NCBI RefSeq assembly: GCF_003627215.1
Contig: NZ_CP032677.1
Span: forward strand, 2,299,501-2,363,500
DNA: 64,000 nucleotides
Direction: 5' to 3'
Origin: Pseudomonas sp. Leaf58
Lineage (GTDB): Bacteria; Pseudomonadota; Gammaproteobacteria; Pseudomonadales; Pseudomonadaceae
Both the position numbers and the translations under genes were made by a program. Shown piece by piece: positions 34,921 through 44,834 of the stretch (position 1 is the first letter of the stretch; each line of letters starts with the position of its first letter). The notes beneath the pieces were generated by a model. It was given only the letters and a program-made list of their open reading frames with translations. It was not told the DNA's origin and did not search any database.

Positions 34921-35421
34921 ATGGCTCAAGTGACTCTCAAAGGCAACCCGGTCCAGGTCAACGGCAACCTGCCACAGGCCGGCGCCCAGGCTCCGGCTTT
35001 CTCCCTGGTGGGCGAAGGCCTGGCTGACAAGTCGCTGCAGGACTACGCCGGCAAGCGCAAAGTGCTGAACATCTTCCCGAGCGTCGACACCCCAACCTGC
35101 GCCACGTCGGTGCGCAAGTTCAACGCCCAGGCCAACGATGTGGCCAACACCGTGGTGCTGTGCATCTCCGCCGACCTGCCATTCGCCCAGGCACGCTTCT
35201 GCGGCGCCGAAGGCCTGGACAATGTGAAGAACCTGTCGACCCTGCGTGGTCGCGAGTTCCTCGAGAACTACGGCGTCGCCATCGCTGACGGCCCGCTGGC
35301 CGGCCTGGCCGCCCGTGCCGTAGTGGTGCTGGACGAGAACGACAAGGTGCTGCACAGCGAGCTGGTTGGCGAAATCGCTGACGAGCCGAACTACGAGGCG
35401 GCGCTGGCTGTACTGAAGTAA
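34921..35421 (+). CDS. tpx: Thiol peroxidase
   Basis: A 166-residue atypical 2-Cys peroxiredoxin that reduces peroxides, with thioredoxin as electron donor. The peroxidatic Cys60 is in the family signature [16 protein letters not shown] and the resolving Cys94 in QARFCGAEG, 34 residues later as in E. coli Tpx. Length and both ends match the family. It is monocistronic: a strong perfect-stem terminator follows at 35491 and another gene's terminator precedes. It is normally located in the periplasm or cytosol; no signal peptide is seen here, so cytosolic. Confidence 0.95.
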   Translation: MAQVTLKGNPVQVNGNLPQAGAQAPAFSLVGEGLADKSLQDYAGKRKVLNIFPSVDTPTCATSVRKFNAQANDVANTVVLCISADLPFAQARFCGAEGLDNVKNLSTLRGREFLENYGVAIADGPLAGLAARAVVVLDENDKVLHSELVGEIADEPNYEAALAVLK

Positions 35422-35490
35422 GCGTTGTGTAGGGGCGGGGCAGGCAACGGAAACCTTTTATCCCGCTAACGCTCCAAGCAACACCCTGTA

Positions 35491-35525
35491 AACGGCCCGG
35501 AACGCGTTCCGGGCCGTTTTCGTTT
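35491..35525 (+). terminator. Rho-independent terminator after tpx
   Basis: A 13-bp perfect stem (AACGGCCCGGAAC with GTTCCGGGCCGTT) around a 2-base loop, followed by TTTTCGTTT. Confidence 0.93.
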
Positions 35526-35651
35526 AAAGTTCAGGGTCTTGCCAACGTCAGGCAAAGGTAAACCTCTGGTAAAGGCCCTTTGCTAAAACGATGTCAGTGC
35601 TTATCGTTCAACCTCCCCAAGTCGTCATTCCGAACAAGGTTCGTTCAACCC

Positions 35652-36959
35652 ATGCAAGTGCCCAATTCCCGTTCCCCTCGTCGCTGGCTGGTCGGCCTGC
35701 TGATCCTGCTGCTGGTGGCTGCACTGGCCTGGTGGTTGTGGCCTGCAGCGGCGCCTGCGCACAAAGAAGCCAGCGGCGGGCGCGGCGGCAAGGGCGTGGG
35801 CATGATGGGCAGTCGCCCGGGCTTTGGCGGCTCCAGTGACCCGGTACCGGTGCGTGTCGAGCCGGTGCGGGTCGGCGACTTCCCGCTGTACTACAAGGCC
35901 TTGGGTACGGTCACTGCGACCAATACCGTCAACGTCCGCAGCCGCGTGGCTGGCGAGCTGGTGAAGGTCCACTTCAAGGAGGGCCAGCAGGTCAAGGCCG
36001 GCGACCTGCTGGCCGAGATCGACCCGCGTCCTTACCGCATCGCCCTGCAACAAGCCGAAGGCACCCTGGCGCAAAACCAGGCGCAGCTGAAGAATGCCCA
36101 GGTTGACCTGGCCCGCTATAAAGGCCTGTACGCCGAAGACAGCATCGCCAAGCAAACCCTGGACACCGCCGAAGCGCAGGTGGCGCAGTTTCAGGGGCTG
36201 GTCAAAACCAACCAGGCGCAAGTCAACGACGCGCGCCTGAACCTCGACTTCACTCAAATTCGCGCGCCGATCAACGGCCGTGTGGGCCTGCGCCAACTCG
36301 ACCTGGGCAACCTGGTGGCGGCCAACGACACCACCGCGCTGGTAGTCATCACCCAAACCGAGCCGATCAACGTGGCTTTCACCCTGCCGGAAACCGAGCT
36401 GAGCACGGTGCTTGAGCGCTACCGCAGCGGTGCCAGCTTGCCAGTCGAGGCCTGGGACCGCAGTGACAGCAAGCTACAGGCCACCGGCGAGCTCGGCAGC
36501 ATCGACAATCAAATCGACACCACCACCGGCACCCTCAAGTTCAAAGGCCGCTTCCAGAACAAGGACCTGGCGCTGTTCCCCAACCAGTTCGTCAATGTGC
36601 GCCTGCTGGCCGATACCCTCAAGCAGGTGACCCTGGCCCCAGCGGCGGCCATCCAGTTTGGCAACGACGGCAGCTTCGCCTATGTGGTCAACGCCGAGAG
36701 CACGGTGAACGTGCGCAAGCTCAAGGTGGGCGCCAGCGATGGCCAGAACAGCGTGATCCTCGAAGGCCTGAAGGCCGGCGACCGCCTGGTGCTGGAAGGT
36801 ACCGATCGGCTGCGCGAAGGGACCAAGGTGGAGGTGGTCGAAGACAGCTCGCAAGTGCCAACCAGCCCTGGCCAGCACCTGCAAGGCCAGGAAGCCAAGG
36901 GTTCGGCGCAAACCGGTGAAGCGCAGCCCGCAAATGCAGCAGGCAAGGCGGGCGCATGA
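35652..36959 (+). CDS. muxA: RND efflux membrane fusion protein, MdtA/MuxA type
   Basis: A 435-residue periplasmic adaptor anchored by an N-terminal helix ([20 protein letters not shown], residues 15-34). Then come a glycine-rich linker, the lipoyl half-motif ([26 protein letters not shown]), a coiled-coil hairpin (residues about 130-200, alanine- and glutamine-rich) and the beta-barrel region with [18 protein letters not shown]. It links the inner-membrane pumps MuxB/MuxC to the outer-membrane channel. The C-terminus is a non-conserved Q/A/G-rich tail. I chose the ATG at 35652, with AAGGT upstream. Its stop overlaps muxB by 4 bp. No regulator gene adjoins the operon. Confidence 0.92.
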   Translation: MQVPNSRSPRRWLVGLLILLLVAALAWWLWPAAAPAHKEASGGRGGKGVGMMGSRPGFGGSSDPVPVRVEPVRVGDFPLYYKALGTVTATNTVNVRSRVAGELVKVHFKEGQQVKAGDLLAEIDPRPYRIALQQAEGTLAQNQAQLKNAQVDLARYKGLYAEDSIAKQTLDTAEAQVAQFQGLVKTNQAQVNDARLNLDFTQIRAPINGRVGLRQLDLGNLVAANDTTALVVITQTEPINVAFTLPETELSTVLERYRSGASLPVEAWDRSDSKLQATGELGSIDNQIDTTTGTLKFKGRFQNKDLALFPNQFVNVRLLADTLKQVTLAPAAAIQFGNDGSFAYVVNAESTVNVRKLKVGASDGQNSVILEGLKAGDRLVLEGTDRLREGTKVEVVEDSSQVPTSPGQHLQGQEAKGSAQTGEAQPANAAGKAGA

Positions 36960-39900
36960 ACCTCTCGCGCCTGTTCATCCTGCGGCCGGTTGCCACCACG
37001 CTGAGCATGCTGGCCATCGTCCTGGCCGGCCTGATCGCCTACAAGCTGCTGCCGGTTTCCGCCTTGCCACAGGTGGATTACCCAACCATCCGGGTCATGA
37101 CCCTGTACCCCGGTGCCAGCCCGCAAGTCATGACCAGCGCCGTCACCGCGCCACTGGAACGCCAGTTCGGCCAGATGCCGGGCCTTGAACAGATGGCCTC
37201 GACCAGCTCTGGCGGCGCCTCGGTGCTGACCCTGCGTTTCAACCTCGACATGAACATGGACGTTGCCGAGCAGCAGGTGCAGGCCGCCATCAACGCCGCC
37301 AGCAATCTGCTGCCCAGCGACCTGCCGGCACCGCCGGTGTACAACAAGGTCAACCCGGCCGACACCCCAGTGCTGACCCTGGCCATCTCCAGCAAGACCA
37401 TGCCGTTGCCCAAACTCAACGATTTGGTCGACACTCGCGTGGCGCAGAAGCTCGCGCAGATCAGCGGCGTGGGCATGGTCAGCATCGCCGGTGGCCAGCG
37501 CCAGGCGGTGCGGATTAAGGTCAACGTCGACGCCCTGGCCGCCAACGGCCTTAACCTGGAAGACGTGCGTACCCTGATCGGCGCCTCCAACGTCAACCAG
37601 CCCAAAGGTAATTTCGACGGCCCCACCCGGGTGTCGATGCTCGACGCCAACGACCAGCTGCGTTCCCCCGAGGAATACGCCAACCTGATTCTGGCCTACA
37701 GCAACGGTGCACCACTGCGCCTGAAGGACGTCGCCGAAATCGTTGATGGCGCGGAGAACGAACGCCTGGCTGCCTGGGCCAACGAGAACCACGCGGTGCT
37801 GGTGAATATCCAGCGCCAGCCAGGTGCCAACGTCATCGAAGTGGTCGACCGCATCAAGGACTTGTTGCCCTCGATCACCGACAACCTGCCGGCTGGCCTC
37901 GATGTTTCGGTACTGACCGACCGCACCCAGACCATCCGCGCGGCGGTCAAGGACGTGCAGCACGAACTGCTGATTGCCATCGCCCTGGTGGTGATGGTCA
38001 CCTTCCTTTTCCTGCGCCGCTTCAGCGCCACCCTCATCCCGTCGATTGCCGTGCCACTGTCGCTGATCGGCACCTTCGGCGTGATGTACCTGGCCGGCTT
38101 TTCGGTCAACAACCTGACGCTGATGGCGCTGACCATTGCCACCGGCTTCGTGGTCGACGATGCCATCGTCATGCTGGAGAACATTTCCCGGCACATCGAA
38201 GAGGGCGAGACGCCCATGCAGGCGGCGCTCAAGGGGGCCCGGCAAATCGGCTTCACCCTGATCTCCCTGACCTTCTCGCTGATTGCAGTACTGATCCCGC
38301 TGCTGTTCATGGCCGATGTGGTCGGCCGCCTGTTCCGCGAGTTCGCCATTACCCTGGCGGTGGCCATCTTGATTTCCCTGGTGGTGTCGCTGACCCTGAC
38401 GCCGATGATGTGCGCGCGCCTGCTCAAGCGTGAACCCAAGGAAGAAGAGCAAAGCCGCTTCTATCGCGCCAGTGGCGCCTGGATCGACTGGCTGATCAAG
38501 CACTACGGCAGTGCCCTGCAGTGGGTACTCAAGCGCCAGCCGCTGACCCTGCTGGTAGCCGTGGCCAGCCTGGCGCTTACCGTATTCCTGTACATGGTGG
38601 TGCCCAAGGGCTTCTTCCCGGTGCAGGACACCGGGGTGATCCAGGGTATTTCCGAAGCGCCGCAGTCCACCTCGTTCGCCGCCATGAGCGAACGCCAGCA
38701 GGCCCTGAGCAAGGTGATTTTGCAGGACCCGGCGGTGCAGAGCCTGTCCTCCTACATCGGCGTCGATGGCGATAACGCCACCCTCAACAGCGGCCGCCTG
38801 CTGATCAACCTCAAGCCCCATGGCGAGCGCGACGTCAGCGCCAGCGAAGTGATCAACCGCCTGCAGCCGCAAGTCGACCGGCTGGTGGGCATCCGCCTGT
38901 TCATGCAGCCGGTGCAGGACCTGAGCATCGAAGACCGGGTTAGCCGTACCCAGTACCAGTTCAGCCTGTCGTCGCCGGACGCTGACCTGCTGGCGCAGTG
39001 GAGCGGCAAGCTGGTGCAGGCGCTGCAGCAGCGCCCGCAGTTGGCCGACGTGGCCAGCGACCTGCAGGACAAGGGCCTGCAGGTGTACCTGGTGATCGAC
39101 CGCGACATGGCCAGCCGCTTGGGCATCAGCGTGTCGCAAATCACCAACGCCCTGTACGACGCCTTCGGCCAGCGCCAAATCTCGACCATCTACACCCAGG
39201 CCAGCCAGTACCGCGTGGTGCTGCAAGCCAAGGACGCGGCGGTTATCGGCCCGCAGGCACTGCAGTCGGTGCACGTCAAGGCCTCCGATGGCGGCCAAGT
39301 GCGCCTGTCGGCCCTGGCGCGCATCGAACAGCGCCAGGCGCAGTTGGCCATTTCCCACATCGGCCAGTTTCCGGCGGTAACCCTGTCGTTCAACCTGGCC
39401 CACGGCGCATCGCTGGGCGAGGCGGTACAGGTCATCGAGCAGGTGCAAAAAGACATCGGCATGCCGCTGGGCGTGCAAACCCGCTTCCAGGGTGCTGCGG
39501 AGGCCTTCCAGGCGTCGTTGTCGAGCACCTTGCTGCTGATCCTGGCGGCGGTGGTGACCATGTACATCGTGTTGGGCGTGCTGTACGAGAGTTACATCCA
39601 CCCGGTGACCATCCTTTCCACCCTGCCGTCGGCGGCCGTCGGTGCCTTGCTGGCCCTGCTCATCAGCGGCAATGACCTGGGCATGATCGCGATTATCGGC
39701 ATCATCCTGCTGATCGGCATCGTCAAGAAGAACGCGATCATGATGATCGACTTCGCCCTCGAGGCCGAGCGCCACCAGGGCATGAGCCCGCGCGATGCCA
39801 TCTATCAGGCGGCGCTGCTGCGCTTCCGGCCGATCCTGATGACCACCCTGGCCGCGCTGTTCGGTGCCGTGCCGCTGATGCTCGCCACCGGGTCCGGCGC

Positions 39901-40054
39901 CGAACTGCGCCAGCCGCTGGGCCTGGTGATGGTCGGCGGGTTGCTGGTCAGCCAAGTGCTGACGCTGTTCACCACACCGGTCATCTACCTGTACTTCGAC
40001 CGCCTGGCACGCCGCTGGCGCCCGGCTACTGACGTGAAGCAGGCCGAGGCATGA
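36956..40054 (+). CDS. muxB: RND efflux pump inner membrane subunit, MdtB/MuxB type
   Basis: A 1032-residue, 12-helix proton/drug antiporter of the HAE-1 family. It begins [20 protein letters not shown]; the proton-relay aspartates are in TM4 ([19 protein letters not shown]), and a lysine occurs in [19 protein letters not shown] of TM10. Two large periplasmic loops make up the porter domains. Mdt/Mux systems are unusual in needing two different RND subunits, forming a 2:1 heterotrimer; MuxB and MuxC are those two. P. aeruginosa MuxABC-OpmB exports aminocoumarins, macrolides and tetracycline. Overlaps muxC by 4 bp. Confidence 0.94.
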   Translation: MNLSRLFILRPVATTLSMLAIVLAGLIAYKLLPVSALPQVDYPTIRVMTLYPGASPQVMTSAVTAPLERQFGQMPGLEQMASTSSGGASVLTLRFNLDMNMDVAEQQVQAAINAASNLLPSDLPAPPVYNKVNPADTPVLTLAISSKTMPLPKLNDLVDTRVAQKLAQISGVGMVSIAGGQRQAVRIKVNVDALAANGLNLEDVRTLIGASNVNQPKGNFDGPTRVSMLDANDQLRSPEEYANLILAYSNGAPLRLKDVAEIVDGAENERLAAWANENHAVLVNIQRQPGANVIEVVDRIKDLLPSITDNLPAGLDVSVLTDRTQTIRAAVKDVQHELLIAIALVVMVTFLFLRRFSATLIPSIAVPLSLIGTFGVMYLAGFSVNNLTLMALTIATGFVVDDAIVMLENISRHIEEGETPMQAALKGARQIGFTLISLTFSLIAVLIPLLFMADVVGRLFREFAITLAVAILISLVVSLTLTPMMCARLLKREPKEEEQSRFYRASGAWIDWLIKHYGSALQWVLKRQPLTLLVAVASLALTVFLYMVVPKGFFPVQDTGVIQGISEAPQSTSFAAMSERQQALSKVILQDPAVQSLSSYIGVDGDNATLNSGRLLINLKPHGERDVSASEVINRLQPQVDRLVGIRLFMQPVQDLSIEDRVSRTQYQFSLSSPDADLLAQWSGKLVQALQQRPQLADVASDLQDKGLQVYLVIDRDMASRLGISVSQITNALYDAFGQRQISTIYTQASQYRVVLQAKDAAVIGPQALQSVHVKASDGGQVRLSALARIEQRQAQLAISHIGQFPAVTLSFNLAHGASLGEAVQVIEQVQKDIGMPLGVQTRFQGAAEAFQASLSSTLLLILAAVVTMYIVLGVLYESYIHPVTILSTLPSAAVGALLALLISGNDLGMIAIIGIILLIGIVKKNAIMMIDFALEAERHQGMSPRDAIYQAALLRFRPILMTTLAALFGAVPLMLATGSGAELRQPLGLVMVGGLLVSQVLTLFTTPVIYLYFDRLARRWRPATDVKQAEA

Positions 40055-43000
40055 ACCTGTCCGGTCCGTTCATCCGGCGCCCGGTGGCGACCATGCTGTT
40101 GAGCCTGGCGATCATGCTGCTGGGCGGGGTTAGCTTCGGCCTGCTGCCGGTGGCGCCGCTGCCGCAAATGGACTTCCCGGTAATCGTGGTGTCGGCCAAC
40201 TTGTCAGGGGCCAGCCCCGAGGTCATGGCCTCCACCGTAGCTACACCGCTGGAGCGCAAGCTGGGCAGCATCGCTGGCGTAACCACGCTGACCAGCAGCT
40301 CCAACCAAGGCTCCACCCGCGTGATCATCGGTTTCGAGATGGGCCGCGATATCGACGGGGCGGCGCGCGAGGTGCAGGCGGCGATCAACGCCACCCGCAA
40401 CCTGCTGCCCAGCGGCATGCGCAGCATGCCCACCTACAAGAAGATCAACCCGTCGCAGGCACCGATCATGGTGCTGTCGCTGACCTCGGACGTGCTGCAG
40501 AAAGGCCAGCTGTACGACCTGGCCGACACCATCCTGTCGCAGAGCCTGGCCCAGGTGGCGGGGGTAGGGGAGGTGCAGATCGGTGGCAGTTCGCTGCCAG
40601 CGGTGCGTATCGCTGTCGAGCCGCAGTTGCTCAACCAGTACGGCCTGTCGCTGGACGAAGTGCGCACTGCGGTGTCCAACGCCAACCAGCGCCGGCCCAT
40701 GGGCTTTGTCGAAGACGCCGAGCGCAACTGGCAGGTGCGCGCCAACGACCAGTTGGAAAGCGCTAAGGATTACGAGCCGGTGGTAATTCGCCAGCAGAAC
40801 GGCACCATCCTGCGCCTGTCCGACGTGGCAACCATCACTGACAGCGTCGAGAACCGTTACAACAGCGGCTTCTTCAATGACCAGAGCGCGGTGTTGCTGG
40901 TGGTCAACCGCCAGAGCGGCGCCAACATTATCGAAACGGTCGAGCAGATCAAGGCACAGTTGCCGGCCTTGCAGTCATTGCTACCGGCCAGTGTGCAGTT
41001 GAACGTGGCCATGGACCGCTCGCCCGTGATCAAGGCCACCTTGAAAGAGGCCGAGCACACGCTGCTGATCGCCGTGGTGCTGGTGATCCTGGTGGTCTAC
41101 CTGTTCCTCGGCAGCTTGCGCGCCTCGCTGATCCCCAGCCTGGCGGTGCCGGTGTCGCTGGTGGGGACCTTCGCCGTCATGTACCTGTGTGGTTTCTCGC
41201 TGAACAACTTGTCGCTGATGGCGCTGATCCTGGCTACGGGGCTGGTTGTGGACGACGCCATCGTGGTGCTGGAGAACATTTCCAGGCACATCGAAGACGG
41301 CCAGCCGCCCATGAAGGCGGCCTTCCTTGGGGCCAAGGAAGTGGGCTTCACGTTGTTGTCGATGAACGTATCGCTGGTGGCGGTGTTCGTCTCCATCCTG
41401 TTCATGGGTGGCATCGTGCGCAACCTGTTCCAGGAGTTCTCCATCACCCTGGCGGCGGCGATCATCGTGTCGCTGGTGGTGTCGCTGACCCTCACCCCTA
41501 TGCTGTGCGCCCGCTGGCTCAAGCCGCACAAAGCCGAAAAGAGCCGCCTGCAGCACTGGAGCGACAAACTGCACCAGCGCATGGTCGATGCCTATGACCG
41601 CAGCCTGGGCTGGGCCTTGCGCCACAAGCGCCTGACCCTGATCAGCCTGCTGGCCACCATCGGCGTCAACGTCGCCCTGTACGTAGTAGTGCCCAAGACA
41701 CTGATGCCGCAGCAGGACACCGGCCAGCTGATGGGTTTCATCCGTGGTGACGACGGCCTGTCGTTCAGCGTGATGCAGCCGAAAATGGAAACCTACCGGC
41801 GCGCCTTGCTGGCCGACCCTGCGGTGCAGAGCGTGGCCGGTTTCATTGGCGGTAACAGCGGCACCAACAACGCCTTTGTGCTGGTGCGCCTGAAGCCGAT
41901 CAACGAGCGCAAGATCGATGCGCAGAAGGTGATCGAGCGCCTGCGCAAGGAGATGCCCAAGGTGCCGGGCGGGCGCCTGTTCCTGATGGCCGACCAAGAC
42001 TTGCAACTGGGCGGTGGCGGCCGTGACCAGACCTCGTCGCAGTACCTGTACACCCTGCAGAGCGGCGACCTGGCGGCGCTGCGCCTGTGGTTCCCCATGG
42101 TGGTCGCAGCGCTGCGCACACTGCCGCAGCTAACCGCTATCGACGCCCGCGACGGTGCCGGTACCCAGCAGGTGACTCTGGTGGTCGACCGCGACCAGGC
42201 CAAGCGCCTGGGCATCGACATGGACATGGTCACCACGGTGCTGAACAACGCCTACAGCCAGCGGCAGATCTCGACCATCTACGACAGCCTCAACCAGTAC
42301 CAAGTGGTGCTGGAGATCAACCCGAAATACGCCTGGGACCCAAGCACCCTCGAACAGGTGCAGGTGATTACCGCCGACGGTGCCCGTGTTCCGTTGTCGA
42401 CCATCGCCCGCTACGAGAACAGCCTGGCCAATGACCGGGTCAGCCACGAGGGCCAATTCGCCGCTGAGAGCATTGCCTTCGACGTCGCCGAAGGCTACAG
42501 CCCCGACCAGGCCATGGCGGCGTTGGAGCGCGCGGTGGCCAAGCTGGGCCTGCCCGAGGAAGTGATCGCCAGGCTCGGGGGCAGCGCCGATGCCTTCGCC
42601 AAGACCCAGCAAGGCCAGCCGCTGATGATCCTTGGCGCGCTGCTGTTGGTGTACCTGGTGCTGGGCATTCTCTACGAAAGCTACATCCACCCGCTGACCA
42701 TTCTCTCGACACTGCCCTCGGCCGGCGTCGGCGCTTTGCTGGCGCTGTACGTCACCGGTGGCGAGTTCAGCCTGATCTCGCTGCTGGGGTTGTTCCTGCT
42801 GATCGGCGTGGTGAAGAAAAACGCCATTTTGATGATCGACCTGGCCCTGCAGCTGGAACGCCAGCAGGGCTTGTCGCCGGAGGAGTCGATCCGCCGAGCC
42901 TGCCTGCTGCGCCTGCGGCCGATCCTGATGACCACCCTGGCGGCTATCCTCGGCGCCTTGCCGCTGCTGCTGAGCCATGCCGAAGGCGCAGAAATGCGCC

Positions 43001-43158
43001 AGCCGCTGGGCCTGACCATCATTGGTGGCCTGGTGTTCAGCCAGGTCCTCACCCTTTACACGACGCCGGTGGTTTACCTGTATCTGGACCGCCTGCGTCA
43101 CCGCTTCAACCGTTGGCGCGGCGTGCGCACCGACGCCGCCCTGGAAACCCCGCTATGA
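40051..43158 (+). CDS. muxC: RND efflux pump inner membrane subunit, MdtC/MuxC type
   Basis: A 1035-residue second RND subunit, similar to MuxB along its whole length. The TM4 aspartates are in [20 protein letters not shown] and the TM10 lysine in [19 protein letters not shown]. It starts [20 protein letters not shown]. In characterised MdtBC pairs the C subunit binds drug and the B subunits carry most of the proton flow, so both are needed. ATGA overlaps at each end (with muxB and with opmB) mean translational coupling to fix the stoichiometry. Confidence 0.94.
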   Translation: MNLSGPFIRRPVATMLLSLAIMLLGGVSFGLLPVAPLPQMDFPVIVVSANLSGASPEVMASTVATPLERKLGSIAGVTTLTSSSNQGSTRVIIGFEMGRDIDGAAREVQAAINATRNLLPSGMRSMPTYKKINPSQAPIMVLSLTSDVLQKGQLYDLADTILSQSLAQVAGVGEVQIGGSSLPAVRIAVEPQLLNQYGLSLDEVRTAVSNANQRRPMGFVEDAERNWQVRANDQLESAKDYEPVVIRQQNGTILRLSDVATITDSVENRYNSGFFNDQSAVLLVVNRQSGANIIETVEQIKAQLPALQSLLPASVQLNVAMDRSPVIKATLKEAEHTLLIAVVLVILVVYLFLGSLRASLIPSLAVPVSLVGTFAVMYLCGFSLNNLSLMALILATGLVVDDAIVVLENISRHIEDGQPPMKAAFLGAKEVGFTLLSMNVSLVAVFVSILFMGGIVRNLFQEFSITLAAAIIVSLVVSLTLTPMLCARWLKPHKAEKSRLQHWSDKLHQRMVDAYDRSLGWALRHKRLTLISLLATIGVNVALYVVVPKTLMPQQDTGQLMGFIRGDDGLSFSVMQPKMETYRRALLADPAVQSVAGFIGGNSGTNNAFVLVRLKPINERKIDAQKVIERLRKEMPKVPGGRLFLMADQDLQLGGGGRDQTSSQYLYTLQSGDLAALRLWFPMVVAALRTLPQLTAIDARDGAGTQQVTLVVDRDQAKRLGIDMDMVTTVLNNAYSQRQISTIYDSLNQYQVVLEINPKYAWDPSTLEQVQVITADGARVPLSTIARYENSLANDRVSHEGQFAAESIAFDVAEGYSPDQAMAALERAVAKLGLPEEVIARLGGSADAFAKTQQGQPLMILGALLLVYLVLGILYESYIHPLTILSTLPSAGVGALLALYVTGGEFSLISLLGLFLLIGVVKKNAILMIDLALQLERQQGLSPEESIRRACLLRLRPILMTTLAAILGALPLLLSHAEGAEMRQPLGLTIIGGLVFSQVLTLYTTPVVYLYLDRLRHRFNRWRGVRTDAALETPL

Positions 43159-44642
43159 ATTTTGCCCAAACTCCACTTCACCGTGCCTTGCAAGCGCTGA
43201 CCCGTAGGCGTGGCTCGCGCCTGTTCAGCGCTGGGTTGTGCGTGGCCTTGCTCAGTGCCTGCACCCTGAGCCCGGACTACCACCGCCCCGAGCTGAGCAG
43301 TACGGCGCAGTTCAAGCACGCCGAAGGCTGGACCCAGGCCGCGCCGTCTGATGCCATTGCCCGTGGCGCCTGGTGGGAAATTTATGGCGACGCCGGGCTC
43401 AATGCGCTGGTCGAAGAACTGAACCGCAGCAACCAGACCGTGGCGCAATCGGAAGCCCAGTACCGCCAGGCCCAGGCGCTGGTACGCAGCAGCCGGGCGG
43501 CGCTGTTCCCCAGCCTGGACTTGAGCACCAGCAAGAATCGCTCGGCCCAGGGCACCGGCAGCTCCAGTTCGAGCCTGTCGAACAACAGCAGCGGTATTCG
43601 CAACACCTACAACGCCCAGCTGGGTGTCAGTTGGGAGATCGACCTGTGGGGCAAGCTGCGGGAAACCCTCAATGCCAACCAAGCCAGTGCCGAAGCCAGC
43701 CTGGCCGACCTGGCCTCGATCCGCCTCAGTCAGCAGTCCGAGCTGGTGCAAAACTACCTGCAGTTGCGCGTGATCGATGAGCAGAAGCGCCTGCTGGAAG
43801 CTACCGTGGCGGCCTATGAGCGTTCGCTGCGAATGAACGAAAACCAGTATCGCGCGGGTGTCGCCGGCCCGGATGCGGTGGCCCAGGCACGCACCCAGCT
43901 CAAGAGCACCCAGGCCGACCTGATCGACTTGATTTGGCAGCGCGCGCAGTTCGAGAACGCTATTGCCGTGTTGCTGGGCAAGGCCCCGGCGGACTTTGCC
44001 CTGGCCGACAGCAAGGCCATACCGGCGCTGCCGCAGGTTCCGGTTTCTCTGCCTTCGCAGTTGCTGGAGCGGCGCCCGGACATCGCCGCGGCTGAACGCA
44101 ACGTGATGGCGGCCAACGCCAATATCGGCGTGTCGCGGGCGGCGTACTTCCCGGACCTTAGCCTGAGCATGAGCGGCGGTTATTCCAGCAGCAGCTTCAG
44201 CAACTGGATCGAACTGCCCAATCGTTACTGGTCGGTGGGCCCGCAACTGGCACTGACCTTGTTCGACGCCGGCAAGCGCAGCGCCGAGGTGGACCGCACG
44301 GTGGCGGCGTATGACCAGACCGTGGCGCAGTACCGCCAGACCGTGCTGGATGGTTTCAAGGAAGTGGAAAACCTGCTGGTGCAATTGAAGGTGTATGGCG
44401 ATGAAGCGGTGGTGCGCCAGGAGGCGTTGGATGCCGCGCGCGAATCGCTGCGCCTGACCGAGAACCAGTATCGCGCGGGGCTGATCGGTTACCTGGATGT
44501 GGTCAACGTGCAGACCACGGCGCTGAGCAACGAGCGCAATGTGCTGAACCTGCTGCAGGGGCGCTTGGTGGCCAGTGTGCAGCTGGTTGCCGCGCTGGGT
44601 GGTGGCTGGGAGGCTGAGCCGGCGTTTGCCGAGCAGGATTGA
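43155..44642 (+). CDS. opmB: Outer membrane efflux channel, NodT-type lipoprotein
   Basis: A 495-residue TolC/OprM-type channel, forming the outer membrane exit for MuxABC. A lipobox LLSAC (Cys36) gives an acylated mature protein beginning CTLSPDYHRPEL, standard for NodT factors. Duplicated coiled-coil segments follow, with the family marks ARGAWWEIYGDAGLNALV, LLERRPDIAAAERN, GVSRAAYFPDLSLS and ENQYRAGLIGYLDV. The start at 43155 overlaps the muxC stop by 4 bp; an upstream in-frame start inside muxC is disregarded. It ends the operon. Confidence 0.92.
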   Translation: MNFAQTPLHRALQALTRRRGSRLFSAGLCVALLSACTLSPDYHRPELSSTAQFKHAEGWTQAAPSDAIARGAWWEIYGDAGLNALVEELNRSNQTVAQSEAQYRQAQALVRSSRAALFPSLDLSTSKNRSAQGTGSSSSSLSNNSSGIRNTYNAQLGVSWEIDLWGKLRETLNANQASAEASLADLASIRLSQQSELVQNYLQLRVIDEQKRLLEATVAAYERSLRMNENQYRAGVAGPDAVAQARTQLKSTQADLIDLIWQRAQFENAIAVLLGKAPADFALADSKAIPALPQVPVSLPSQLLERRPDIAAAERNVMAANANIGVSRAAYFPDLSLSMSGGYSSSSFSNWIELPNRYWSVGPQLALTLFDAGKRSAEVDRTVAAYDQTVAQYRQTVLDGFKEVENLLVQLKVYGDEAVVRQEALDAARESLRLTENQYRAGLIGYLDVVNVQTTALSNERNVLNLLQGRLVASVQLVAALGGGWEAEPAFAEQD

Positions 44643-44645
44643 CTT

Positions 44646-44670
44646 TGTAGGCGCGGGCTTGCCTGCGAAG
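44646..44670. repeat. REP element
   Basis: Single REP core (TGTAGGCGCGGGCTTGCCTG...) just after opmB, followed by a GC-rich hairpin near 44690-44712 (CACTGGCTGCGCCAGTG). Confidence 0.7.
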
Positions 44671-44834
44671 TATTTCAGTGCGCGGCCCGGCACTGGCTGC
44701 GCCAGTGTTCGCCTGCGGCGGCAAAGGTTTGGATCCGTTCCCATTCCCATTCGCAAAAACCCCGTGCGTTTCGCCAAAGCTTGAGTACAATCGTCAGCTT
44801 TTTCGGGCCCCCTGTCCCGTCGCTGGAACTCCCA

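Noticed and set aside
36680..39955. Very long minus-strand open frame across muxB
   Set aside because: It is the antisense shadow of a real RND gene. Its protein is rich in His, Gln, Arg and Asp with no recognisable domain, as happens in high-GC DNA.
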